64,000 bases of DNA, taken from NCBI GenBank assembly GCA_037045645.1, contig JBAOIH010000004.1:186001-250000 (forward strand), given 5' to 3'. This document shows, in pieces, positions 1-7,374 of the stretch; within the stretch, counting starts at the first letter, position 1; every line of letters begins with the position of its first letter. Made by a program: the position numbers and the translations under genes. A model generated the notes under the pieces. The model was not told the DNA's origin, made no database searches, and saw only the letters and a list, made by a program, of their open reading frames with translations. The DNA comes from Nocardioides sp. GTDB taxonomy: Bacteria > Actinomycetota > Actinomycetes > Propionibacteriales > Nocardioidaceae.

Positions 1-1
1 C

Positions 2-391
2 AACCGACACGACCAGCTAGTTGCTCTGGCTGATCGGATCACGGGCTTCAAGGAGGATCTGAAGGAGGCGTACGACGACATGCGCGTTCACAAGATCATC
101 GACCGCGATCAGTACCTCAGCGCGAAGAAGTCGATCGACGCCAAGATCAAGAGCGCAGAGCAGGAGCGCGACGAACTCCAAGCGCAAGCAGGACTCGCGG
201 ACCTGCCGGACCCATCCGCTGGCTGGGAGAAGTTGACCGCCGCCGAACGCCGCCTCTTGCTGGAGATGCTGACGCCACGAGTCGTGATCGGTCCCCATCC
301 CAAGGGTGAGTCGATGCGACCGTTCGCGGACACCGCCAAGGAGACGGCGCGTAAGGCGCGAGTGCTCGACAAGCGCGTCGGTTTCGAGTGA
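2..391 (+). CDS. Large serine recombinase (integrase), C-terminal part only
   Basis: The frame is open from the window edge, so the N-terminal catalytic domain lies outside. What is visible is the C-terminal region typical of phage-type large serine integrases: a charged coiled-coil stretch (IDAKIKSAEQERDELQAQ) and then a W..L...RR.LLEML segment ending in a VVIGP-like strand. The role is site-specific integration and excision of the element that fills the first 9.7 kb. An integrase at one end and a broken chromosomal gene (alkB) at 9684 fit an integrated element whose other end lies just left of this window. The family call rests on this terminal part alone. Confidence 0.72.
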   Translation, partial: NRHDQLVALADRITGFKEDLKEAYDDMRVHKIIDRDQYLSAKKSIDAKIKSAEQERDELQAQAGLADLPDPSAGWEKLTAAERRLLLEMLTPRVVIGPHPKGESMRPFADTAKETARKARVLDKRVGFE

Positions 392-412
392 TGACGGCTT
401 CGCGGTGTGAGT

Positions 413-490
413 TGAGCCAGTTTCGCGGAGGCGTCCTCTCCGGTGTTGTAGATTGATCCCGCTGAGAATGACGGGGTCGAAACTGGCTCA
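413..490. repeat. 78-bp segment with perfect 13-bp terminal inverted repeats
   Basis: TGAGCCAGTTTCG (413-425) and its exact reverse complement CGAAACTGGCTCA (478-490) bound a 52-bp core just after the integrase stop. It could be a MITE-like remnant of an insertion sequence, or a structured terminator with a very long loop. There is no T-run after it, which favours a mobile remnant. Confidence 0.5.
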
Positions 491-670
491 GTCATCGAAG
501 CGGACGCCAAGTGGTTTGACCTGGGACGAGACCTAACCCAGTGACAACGGATCCGAGAACCAAGCGTCTCGGGGACCCACCTTCCAAGGTGCAGGCGCGT
601 TGCACAGACGGACTCGCAAAGTAGGCCACAGGCCGAAGTCAGGGTTGAGCCGGAGCAACGTCAGGCGAGG

Positions 671-689
671 TCCATTCGTTACGAATGGA
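671..689. promoter_or_regulatory. Operator-like palindrome upstream of the primase gene
   Basis: TCCATTCG-TTA-CGAATGGA is a perfect 8-bp inverted repeat around a 3-bp centre, 155 bp before the primase start and in gene-free DNA. The size and symmetry suit a dimeric repressor. No repressor gene is visible in this part of the element, so the regulator is unknown. Confidence 0.45.
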
Positions 690-843
690 GTCCTCTCTTG
701 GACACTTCAACGAAGGCCGCGCTCCGCGATGCGGGAAAGAAGTCCGGCCGACGCCAGCGCAAGGAGCGCGGCGAGTCCCCAAGGGTCACTGACCCGGTTC
801 AAGTTCAGCGCTGCGCTGACCTTCTGCGGAAGGCGGCGGCGCG

Positions 844-2916
844 ATGAGTGACAACATGGGAACGACCCCAACCGCGGACGCCAAGTGCGCGGAGGGGGCC
901 GATAGCGACAACCGTATCGAGTTGTCGCCGCTCGACTATGTGAGCCGAGGTTGGCACATCTTCCCGGTCTACGAGATCCACCGGGGACACTGCGCGTGCA
1001 GTCGAGGAAAGGACTGCCCTGGTCCTGGAAAGCACCCGCGCAGCACCAACGGCGTCAAGGACGCAACGGACAGCGTCTCCAAGGTTCGGTCTTGGATGGA
1101 GCAATACCCCGACTGCAACTGGGGTGTCGCGTGCGGTCCGGACTCGGCGTTGCTGGTCATCGACATCGACCCACGCAAGAACGGGTTCGATTCATTCGAG
1201 GAGTACGAGACCATGCGGCGCGACGGCGCGTTGCCGCCAACGCTGAGTGTGATCACGGGTGGCGCTGGTCGTCACTTGTATTTCCAGTACCCCGCAGGCG
1301 AGACCGTGCCGAACCGCACCAACTGGATGCCGGGCGTCGATGTGAAGGCGGCAGGTGGATATGTGGTGATGCCGGGAAGCAACCACATCAGTGGCGGCTC
1401 CTACATGTGGGAGAACTGGGGCCACGCGATCGCGTCCACGCCGGAGGACGTGATCGACGTTCTCGCCCGCGTAGTGGTGGACGGCAACGGTTTCCCACTG
1501 CCGTCAACGGACGACATTCTCAAGGGTGTTGCCGAGGGCCAGCGTGACGAGGTTCTGTTCCGTGCGGCGTGTAGGTGGCGGCGTCAGTTGGGCGACAGTT
1601 CCAAGTCGGCGGTCATGCTGCTTGCCCTCAACGCTGCGGCCAACTGCGATCCGCCGTTCCCACAGGGCGAGGTCAAGAAGTGTGTCGAGTCCGCGTGGCG
1701 GCAGGACTACTCCGATGGTGACGTTGGTCTTCAGAATCCCACCGGACCCGATGGGATCAACAACACCGACCTGGGCAACTCGAAGCGGTTTGCTCGATAC
1801 GTCGGCGGTCGGTTGATCTGGGTGCTGTGGCGGGGCTGGCTCAAGTGGGACGGCTTCATCTGGCGCGAGGTCTCAGACGAGGAGGTCGCCGCACTCGCGG
1901 GCGAGACCGTCAAGGACATGATGGGAATGAGCTCGCTCATCACCGACGCCACCGCTGGTCAACAGTGGATGCGTCACTGCAAGTCGGCGGAGCGGCGCGG
2001 GTCGCTTACCTCCATGACCGAACTCGGCAAGTCGGATTACGGACTCCAGATCGAGGGCACGTCGCTCAACGACGACCCGTGTCTGGTCGCTGCCGGATCG
2101 AGCGTGATCGACCTGAAGACCGGGATCGTGCGCACCATCTCGCCGTACGACTACATCACCCAGCGGACTCACATCGAGTACGACCCATCAGCGACTGCAC
2201 CCAACTGGGAGCGGTTCCTGTGGTGGATGACCAAGGGAGACGCCGAGATGATCGGCTACCTCAAGCGGTTGGCCGGGATGACGCTCATCGGTGACAAGGG
2301 GTCGGGCGTCTTCGTCGTGATGACGGGCGAGGGCGGCAACGGTAAGACCGTGTTCCTCGACACAGTCGCCGGGGTCATGGGCGACTACGCGTTGCGGGCG
2401 TTCCCGGTGGATGCGATCACCGGCAGGCGGTCGGGTCCAGACGAGAAGTTCTCGGCGCTGCTGTTCGGTCGGCGGCTCGTGGTGTCGTCGGAGTCCAACC
2501 AGGAGGTCGCCCTCAACGCGGCGGCGATCAAGGCGTACACGGATGAGACGAAGCAGCGGGGGCGGTGGCTCTACAAGAACTCCTTCGAGTTCAACACCAC
2601 CCACACCTTGTGGTTCATGTCCAACCACCTGCCTGTCGTGGACGACACGAGCGACGGCATGTGGCGGCGGATGCGGGTGCTCGACTTCAAGAACAAGATC
2701 CGTGAGGCCCAGGGGTCAGACAAGGCCCTGCCTCTGTCGGAGCAGATCGCGAACGGGATCAAGAACGAGTTGCTCGCCTCGCGACTGATCGAGTCCGAGG
2801 GGCCGGGCATCCTCAACTGGCTCGTGGAAGGCGCGCACGAGTACATGCGCGACAAGCTGCGGGACCCGAGTTCGGTGCTGATTCGGGTGATTTCCGAGTC
2901 GAGTCCGATCCGATGA
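844..2916 (+). CDS. Prim-Pol / D5-P4-type primase-helicase (frameshifted near its end)
   Basis: A replication protein of the phage/plasmid type. Residues about 30-210 form a bifunctional primase/polymerase (Prim-Pol) domain: the catalytic acidic motif is VIDID (105-109) and GGAGRHLYF is at 139-147. Residues about 450-640 are an SF3 helicase related to phage D5 and P4: Walker A is GEGGNGKT (495-502), followed by a sensor-like RLVVSSESN and the family motif TLWFMSNHLPVV. It would prime and unwind DNA to replicate the element. The frame ends early at 2916, while the expected C-terminal DNA-binding segment continues in another frame at 2913-3194. A 5-bp tandem duplication (GAGTC GAGTC, near 2895-2905) or a one-base loss can explain the shift. 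Confidence 0.85.
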   Translation: MSDNMGTTPTADAKCAEGADSDNRIELSPLDYVSRGWHIFPVYEIHRGHCACSRGKDCPGPGKHPRSTNGVKDATDSVSKVRSWMEQYPDCNWGVACGPDSALLVIDIDPRKNGFDSFEEYETMRRDGALPPTLSVITGGAGRHLYFQYPAGETVPNRTNWMPGVDVKAAGGYVVMPGSNHISGGSYMWENWGHAIASTPEDVIDVLARVVVDGNGFPLPSTDDILKGVAEGQRDEVLFRAACRWRRQLGDSSKSAVMLLALNAAANCDPPFPQGEVKKCVESAWRQDYSDGDVGLQNPTGPDGINNTDLGNSKRFARYVGGRLIWVLWRGWLKWDGFIWREVSDEEVAALAGETVKDMMGMSSLITDATAGQQWMRHCKSAERRGSLTSMTELGKSDYGLQIEGTSLNDDPCLVAAGSSVIDLKTGIVRTISPYDYITQRTHIEYDPSATAPNWERFLWWMTKGDAEMIGYLKRLAGMTLIGDKGSGVFVVMTGEGGNGKTVFLDTVAGVMGDYALRAFPVDAITGRRSGPDEKFSALLFGRRLVVSSESNQEVALNAAAIKAYTDETKQRGRWLYKNSFEFNTTHTLWFMSNHLPVVDDTSDGMWRRMRVLDFKNKIREAQGSDKALPLSEQIANGIKNELLASRLIESEGPGILNWLVEGAHEYMRDKLRDPSSVLIRVISESSPIR

Positions 2917-3194
2917 AGGACTTCGTGGACGAGTGGATCGAGTTCGGCGCGGGCGAGTACATCACTCGCGCCGATCTGCAGCAGGCGTACGCGATCTGGT
3001 GCGCCGAGAACCAGATCGACCACAAGCAGCGGTTGAAGCCGAGAGGGCTCGTGGAAGAGATGCGCCGTCGCTGCGAGGGCGGGCGAGGTATCCCGTTCGA
3101 CAAGAACGCTCGCATCGGGACCGAGGGCGGCATGAGGGCGATCACCGGCATCGGGTTGAAACGTCCAGTGCGACTCGGCGAGGGGTGGTCGTGA
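2913..3194 (+). CDS. C-terminal winged-helix-like segment of the same primase
   Basis: 93 residues beginning MKDFVDEWIEFG and continuing ITRADLQQAYAIWCAEN. This is the usual C-terminal DNA-binding tail of actinophage P4-type primases, in which an acidic/aromatic helix precedes a Y..WC.EN segment. It overlaps the end of the long primase frame by four bases and is read one frame over. It is most likely part of one protein of about 780 residues split by a mutation or a sequence error, not a separate gene. Translational coupling through the overlap is possible but less likely. Confidence 0.6.
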   Translation: MKDFVDEWIEFGAGEYITRADLQQAYAIWCAENQIDHKQRLKPRGLVEEMRRRCEGGRGIPFDKNARIGTEGGMRAITGIGLKRPVRLGEGWS

Positions 3195-3471
3195 TGGGTG
3201 CCGTCCTGTGGCTCCCGGCGCAGTACTGGCCGGAGGCAGAAGGAGAGAAGGAAGATCGGCGCAAGGCGAAGCGGAAGCGGACTCTCAACACCGCGCTCCA
3301 TCGTCCCTGGTACTCCACCCCGGACGGGTACCGCGTCGGGTCGGTGCGTCCGACTGGCTACACGTCGGACGGTGATGTGCAGTTCTCGCGCAATCGTTAC
3401 GAGGAAGTGCGGGAAGCGTTGGTGAACGTCTATGGCTGCATCACCATCGTCCACGAGCACATCCGTCGGAG
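3194..3471 (+). pseudogene. Element protein of unknown function, truncated by the insertion sequence
   Basis: The gene starts at an ATG overlapping the primase stop (TGATG) and encodes a basic protein beginning MGAVLWLPAQYW, with an RRKAKRKR stretch at about residues 22-29. After about 92 residues the frame runs into the IS3 left end, so the original C-terminus is lost. I do not recognise the family. Tight coupling to the primase suggests a replication or regulatory accessory of the element. The DNA beyond the insertion does not continue this gene. Confidence 0.5.
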
Positions 3472-3525
3472 TGAACTGCACTGGGTTGGTTGGAGTCTCC
3501 ATCGTTTGGAAACGAGGATGGACTC

Positions 3526-3870
3526 ATGCCGAAGGACACCACCCCGGGGAAGCCGACCACACGTCGCTACAGCCCTGAGGAAAAGGCCGCTGCGGTGCGG
3601 ATGGTCAGGACGCTGCGTGCCGAGCTGGGAACTGAGCACGGCACAGTGCAGCGGGTCGCAGCCCAGCTCGGGTACGGCACCGAGTCAGTTCGGTCCTGGG
3701 TGAAGCAGGCCGACATCGACGAGGGCCACGTGCCGGGTCTGAGCACGAGCGACGCGGCCAGGCTGAAGGCGCTGGAGCAGGAGAACCGGGAGCTCAAGAG
3801 AGCCAACGAGATCTTGAAGAGGGCCGCCAGTTTCTTCGGGGCGGAGCTCGACCGCCAGTACAAGAAGTAG
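3526..3870 (+). CDS. IS3-family transposase OrfA
   Basis: 114 residues. An N-terminal helix-turn-helix of the IS3 OrfA type (YSPEEKAAAVRMVR, then VAAQLGYGTESVRSWVKQ) binds the transposon ends. A C-terminal leucine-zipper-like coiled coil follows (LKALEQENRELKRANEILKRA). The ATG at 3526 gives a normal OrfA length; the upstream extension would run into the terminal repeat. OrfB follows in another frame after 29 bases. Confidence 0.9.
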   Translation: MPKDTTPGKPTTRRYSPEEKAAAVRMVRTLRAELGTEHGTVQRVAAQLGYGTESVRSWVKQADIDEGHVPGLSTSDAARLKALEQENRELKRANEILKRAASFFGAELDRQYKK

Positions 3871-3899
3871 CCGCGTTCATCGACGCCAACCGTGACGAC

Positions 3900-4793
3900 G
3901 TGGTCGCGGGCCGGCGTCTGGGGGTCGAGCTCATCTGCCACGTGCTGCAGGTGGCCCCGAGCAGCTACTACGAGTTCAAGAACCGCCAACCCTCGGCTCG
4001 CACGCAGCGCGACGAGGTGATGGGACCGGTAGTGCGGCAGCTGTGGGAGGACAACTTCCGGGTCTACGGCGCCCGGAAGATCTGGAAGGCCGCACGACGT
4101 GCTGGACATGACATCGGCCGTGACCAGGTCGCCCGCCTGATGCGCACCGCCGGCATCGAGGGGGTCCGGCGCACCAAGCGGGTCCGTACCACCAAGCCCG
4201 ATCCGGGCATGCCGCGCCACCCGGACCTGGTCGGCCGCGACTTCACCGCCACGGCCCCGAACCAACTGTGGGTCACCGATCTGACATTCGTGCCGACTTG
4301 GGCCGCGGTGGCCTACGTCTGCTTCATCATCGACGCCTACTCCCGCACGATCGTGGGGTGGCGGGTCGCCTCGCACATGCGGACCACTATGGTCCTCGAT
4401 GCCATCGAGATGGCCCGGTGGTCACGCGGGACCCAGCTCCCTGGCCTGCGGTGTCACTCGGATGCCGGCAGTCAATTCACCTCGATTCGCTACGGCGAGC
4501 GTCTGGCTGAGATCGGCGCGATGCCCTCGATCGGCACTGTCGGCGATTCGTACGATAACGCGCTGGCCGAGACCGTGAACGGCTATTACAAGGCCGAACT
4601 GGTCCGTGGCCCCGCGCGTGAGGGCCGCCCGTGGAAGACGGTCGAGGACCTCGAGCTCGCCACGCTGAGCTGGGTCCACTGGCACAACCACGACCGTCTG
4701 CACGGCTACCTCAACGACATCCCACCAGCAGAGTTCGAGGAGACGTTCTACGCTACGGAACGGACCGACCAGCCCTTGGTCGGAATCCAATAG
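3900..4793 (+). CDS. IS3-family transposase OrfB (DDE catalytic subunit)
   Basis: 297 residues from the GTG at 3900, with the rve integrase core of IS3 transposases. Catalytic residues are visible as D127 in LWVTDLTF, D188 in CHSDAGSQF and E224 in NALAETVNGYYK, the 35-residue spacing of the DDE family. The N-terminal HTH_21-like part contains YGARKIWKAARR. In-frame coding continues upstream to the OrfA stop (AFIDANRDDV), so OrfB may be made as an OrfA-OrfB fusion by frameshifting, as is usual in IS3. No classic A6G slippery site is seen. The catalytic triad is intact, so the element could be active. Confidence 0.92.
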   Translation: MVAGRRLGVELICHVLQVAPSSYYEFKNRQPSARTQRDEVMGPVVRQLWEDNFRVYGARKIWKAARRAGHDIGRDQVARLMRTAGIEGVRRTKRVRTTKPDPGMPRHPDLVGRDFTATAPNQLWVTDLTFVPTWAAVAYVCFIIDAYSRTIVGWRVASHMRTTMVLDAIEMARWSRGTQLPGLRCHSDAGSQFTSIRYGERLAEIGAMPSIGTVGDSYDNALAETVNGYYKAELVRGPAREGRPWKTVEDLELATLSWVHWHNHDRLHGYLNDIPPAEFEETFYATERTDQPLVGIQ

Positions 4794-4880
4794 CCCGAGC
4801 CTCCATCAGACCCAGTGCGGTTCAGTCGCGACATGCCGGACTCGGTTGGACTCATCGACTGTTCGGTGCGGGAGGGCTAG

Positions 4881-5246
4881 CCGATCTTCACGGTGATCGA
4901 CGGCGTGGACACCACGACGGACGACGGCGAGTTGCCCGCACACATGCACGCTGCCGTCGCGCAGTGGTACCGCCGCCGCGTCAGCCGCAACACTAAGGCG
5001 GCACTTGCTCGACTCAAGCGCGAGGGCAAGCACGTTGGCCGTCCTGTCGGCATCGTTGGCCCGCCACTGGTTGACATCGTTGCTCGCTTCCAGGCGGGCG
5101 CGTCCGTCTCCCAGATCGCGCGTGACCTGACGGCTGAGCACGTCGCCCGACCTGACGGCACGATCCGACCGTGGCAGCCGTACATGGTCGCCCGCGTGCT
5201 CGACCGCGCTGGTGTCCGTCCCACTCCGAAGGGAGCGGCGCGATGA
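4881..5246 (+). pseudogene. Resolvase-type serine recombinase lacking its N-terminus
   Basis: The visible part matches the second half of a resolvase/invertase: the end of the catalytic domain (VIDGVDTTTDDGELPAHMHA), the long E-helix with RRRVSRNTKAAL, a GRPVG linker, and a C-terminal helix-turn-helix (GASVSQIARDL). The catalytic serine region is missing and an in-frame stop lies at 4878-4880, just upstream. It is therefore a remnant, cut at or near the IS3 right end. A short GTG-started product (4893-5246) might still bind DNA. Confidence 0.7.
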
Positions 5247-5374
5247 CTCACGAACTCTCACCCGAGGATGAGGCGTACCTCATCGCCAGTTGCGAGGCGT
5301 CGGGCGTGCCGGTCAAGATCACCGATCCCGACCTGCTCGACCGTCTGGCCGCGTTGCTCCGACCTCCCGGTTGA
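5243..5374 (+). CDS. Small protein of unknown function (43 residues)
   Basis: Starts with an ATG overlapping the recombinase stop (ATGA), so it is translationally coupled. It encodes an acidic helical peptide beginning MTHELSPEDEAYL and ending LLDRLAALLRPPG. A hairpin terminator follows about 15 bases after its stop. I do not recognise it; short coupled genes like this are common in phage-like elements. Confidence 0.4.
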   Translation: MTHELSPEDEAYLIASCEASGVPVKITDPDLLDRLAALLRPPG

Positions 5375-5389
5375 CCTCCTGCCTCAGCC

Positions 5390-5424
5390 GACCGCCCGTC
5401 TCCAACAACTGGAGGCGGGCGGTT
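5390..5424 (+). terminator. Hairpin terminator after the small coupled gene
   Basis: A 14-bp stem, ACCGCCCGTCTCCA with TGGAGGCGGGCGGT (one G-U pair), closes on an ACAAC loop and is followed by TGTCGTTTCT. It lies between the rightward genes and the leftward gene ending at 5508, so it probably stops transcription from both sides. Confidence 0.7.
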
Positions 5425-5507
5425 GTCGTTTCTACATCGCCAGACGACCGCAACCCGCCCGCCAGGCGTCTTCTACCTAGCGGACGGGTATCTGGCCGAC
5501 CAGCGAT

Positions 5508-6008
5508 CTATGCGGGCTCAGAGGGCATCTGGTCGTCCCCGCCGTTGTCGTCGAAGTCGTCGGCCAGCCAGTCGTCGCGGCCAAGCACTTCATCAGCGAC
5601 CGCACCGGCAGCGAACGCCTTGTCCTCCAGCCACTGCGGGTCCTTATGCCGATACTCCCTGAAGTCGAGCCAGACCTGGGCGATTTGCTTTGCCTCGACG
5701 CGGGCCATGAGGTTCTTAGTGCCGCTGACCACGGTGAGTGCCTGCCATACCTTCCGGCGAACGTCATGCGAGTTGGCGCCCCGGGCGACGTACTCCATCC
5801 CCAACTCCAACTCGACCAAAGCATCTTCGGCTGTCTCGCTGATGGTGGCTCCAGTGACGATCATCCGCTGACGCTTGGCTGGCTGGTGGTTCTCCCACAG
5901 CCATGTCAGCGCCGGGACGGCCAACTCACGCGGCACGACGGCACAGACGTAGAACCGCCCCCACATCAACTTCTTGGGCTCGCGCAGCCCGTCACTCACG
6001 GTGGGCAT
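5508..6008 (-). CDS. Phage-element protein of unknown function (166 residues)
   Basis: Starts MPTVSDGLREPKKLMWG. An aromatic N-terminal strand-rich part (GRFYVCAVVPREL, TWLWENH) is followed by a helical centre (AEDALVELELGMEYVARG, then VRRKVWQALTVV) and a very acidic tail (DDWLADDFDDNGGDD). There is no signal peptide or membrane segment. Its ATG overlaps the stop of the 57-residue gene upstream, so the two are coupled. I do not recognise the family. Confidence 0.6.
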   Translation of the reverse strand: MPTVSDGLREPKKLMWGRFYVCAVVPRELAVPALTWLWENHQPAKRQRMIVTGATISETAEDALVELELGMEYVARGANSHDVRRKVWQALTVVSGTKNLMARVEAKQIAQVWLDFREYRHKDPQWLEDKAFAAGAVADEVLGRDDWLADDFDDNGGDDQMPSEPA

Positions 6009-6181
6009 CAGTCCCGACCAATCTCGTGCAGATCCAGAGTGAGATGGATGCCTTCGATGCCGTACCGCTTGGCCTCGTCGTCATGGGAGCGCAGCACCTC
6101 GGCAGCCGCCTGCATGGCAACCGCTCCCAAGTGGTCGAGGAACTCCTGCTTACGGCTCTTTCGGATGAATGGGTTCGGCAT
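6008..6181 (-). CDS. Small protein of unknown function (57 residues)
   Basis: Begins MPNPFIRKSRKQEFLDHLG and continues as an amphipathic helix (AAAEVLRSHDDEAKRYGIEG). It ends in a TGATG overlap with the 166-residue gene, a strong sign of real translation coupling. It lies on the element's leftward strand with the other structural-type genes. No family is recognised; a head-assembly or regulatory role is possible but not shown. Confidence 0.5.
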   Translation of the reverse strand: MPNPFIRKSRKQEFLDHLGAVAMQAAAEVLRSHDDEAKRYGIEGIHLTLDLHEIGRD

Positions 6182-6460
6182 GCTGCCGACCTCCTTGATT
6201 CCGCCCGCGTCTCTGGGGCCGGAAGAGGATCAGCGGGAGACGGGCACGCTCACGCCGACCGGATCTCGTCCGGCGGCGCATACAGGCCGTGTTCCAGGCC
6301 AGCGAGGGGCTTCCTAAGCGCTTCTGCCGCTGACACCCTCAGAAGTGGGTGGCATCGCGGCAAGTTTCCATCACGATCTGCGACAGCGCAACCGATCAGG
6401 GTGAAGTCTCATTGCGAAGCCGCGCGGGAGCATGACAGCACGCCCCTTCGCACGTAGGTT

Positions 6461-7252
6461 GTGAAGTCCTATTGGTGCGTTCACTTCTGTTCATTTGGAC
6501 AGGGGGGGTGCTGTTTGGCTCACATCGTTCCCGTCGAGGTCGCTGAGGCGCTCGGGCGATACGTCTACCTCCTTCGTGACCCGCGCGACGGGCAGGTGTT
6601 CTACGTAGGGAAAGGTGTCGGCAGTCGCGTGTTTGCGCATGTCGCTGAAGCTGCTGGCGCGGACCCGGCGACGGAGCGCGCGAAACTGCACCGGATCCGG
6701 CAGATCGAGAGCGCTGGGCTAGAGGTCGAACACCTCATAGTTCGCAGCGGTCTCGCGACAGACGCCGAGGCGTTCGTTGTTGAGCAAAGTGTGATCGACG
6801 CGTTCAGGGCGCAGGGTGTTCCATTGACCAACATCATGGGAGGCCACGAGAGCGCGGCCCATGGACTGGCAACCGTGGGAGCCGCTATCGCGAGATGGGC
6901 TGCTCCTGATGCACCGCCACTGACCGAGCCGACGGTGATGTTCATCATCAACCGCGCCTGGCGACCGGACATGTCCGATGCTCAGATCTACGAATCCACT
7001 CGAGGACATTGGCGGGTTGGGCTTCGCGTTCGCACCGAGGTCAGGCTGGCCATGGGCGTGGCCTTCGGAGTCGTGCGCGGCGCTTACGTCATCGACGACT
7101 GGTACAAGTCCGAGCAGCCAGGCGAAGAACAACGCTTCGGCTTTCACGGGCACACAGACCCAGAGTTAACGGCGCGTTTCGTCGGCACCAGCGTCAGACG
7201 CCTGGTGCCCGAGAAGGGCGCGCAGAATCCGGTGCGTCTGTATTGGCCGTAA
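6461..7252 (+). CDS. LEM-3-like GIY-YIG domain protein with an extra C-terminal domain
   Basis: After a short leader, residues about 33-60 read YVYLLRDP..GQVFYVGKGVGSRVFAH, the variant GIY-YIG nuclease core of the LEM-3-like group; a glutamate in EAFVVEQSVIDAF may complete the site. The C-terminal 110 residues are a separate region rich in aromatics (AWRPDMSDAQIYESTRGHW, GAYVIDDWYKSE, FGFHGH). Its pattern recalls base-reading PUA/EVE-like folds, which is inference. Starts are uncertain: GTG 6461, or TTG 6515 behind a G-rich RBS-like run. It is alone on its strand between element genes, as cargo or defence genes often are. Confidence 0.72.
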   Translation: MKSYWCVHFCSFGQGGCCLAHIVPVEVAEALGRYVYLLRDPRDGQVFYVGKGVGSRVFAHVAEAAGADPATERAKLHRIRQIESAGLEVEHLIVRSGLATDAEAFVVEQSVIDAFRAQGVPLTNIMGGHESAAHGLATVGAAIARWAAPDAPPLTEPTVMFIINRAWRPDMSDAQIYESTRGHWRVGLRVRTEVRLAMGVAFGVVRGAYVIDDWYKSEQPGEEQRFGFHGHTDPELTARFVGTSVRRLVPEKGAQNPVRLYWP

Positions 7253-7305
7253 CCGCATGGCGACCCCGCCCGGCAGTCCGTCACCACCGAGGCGGGGCCG
7301 CTTGA

Positions 7306-7370
7306 CCCGCGTCTGTCTGGTGTACCCGGCACTTGGGTGGAAGGTCGACCTCAGACCAGACAGACGCGGG
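7306..7370. terminator. Perfect 16-bp inverted repeat between converging genes
   Basis: CCCGCGTCTGTCTGGT (7306-7321) and its exact complement ACCAGACAGACGCGGG (7355-7370) flank a 33-base loop. The loop itself contains ACCC...GGGT and the palindrome GGTCGACC. A weaker stem (CCCCGCC/GGCGGGG) precedes it at 7264-7297. It sits between the GIY-YIG gene and the leftward gene ending at 7375, so a bidirectional terminator is the simplest reading. Confidence 0.6.
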
Positions 7371-7374
7371 AGTC

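Larger units (their letters stand above)
392..843. other. Gene-free regulatory interval between integrase and primase
   Basis: About 450 bases with no convincing gene; the short open frames here have no recognisable content. It holds a 78-bp segment bounded by 13-bp inverted repeats (413-490) and a 19-bp near-operator palindrome (671-689). It probably carries the promoter and control sites for the replication gene that follows. Confidence 0.5.
3469..4827 (+). mobile_element. IS3-family insertion sequence
   Basis: About 1.36 kb with two consecutive genes (helix-turn-helix OrfA and DDE OrfB) and matching ends. The left end reads GAGTGAACTGCACTGGGT and the inverted right end GACTGAACCGCACTGGGT, 16 of 18 identical. 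If the tips are set at TGAAC the element is 3472-4824. No target duplication of 3-5 bp is evident at either boundary choice, and the genes on the two sides are different and both truncated. This suggests a deletion or recombination next to the element after insertion. Confidence 0.88.

Noticed and set aside
600..851. Open frame of 83 codons before the primase.
   Set aside because: Arg/Ser-rich translation without homology, overlapping the primase start and the operator-like palindrome; typical of high-GC noise.
4828..4880. Possible missing part of the resolvase between the IS end and its visible start.
   Set aside because: The translation here does not resemble a resolvase and contains a stop at 4878; the N-terminal catalytic part is absent.
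5646..6457. Rightward open frames opposite the 166- and 57-residue genes.
   Set aside because: They are antisense to a coupled leftward gene pair and have no recognisable domain.
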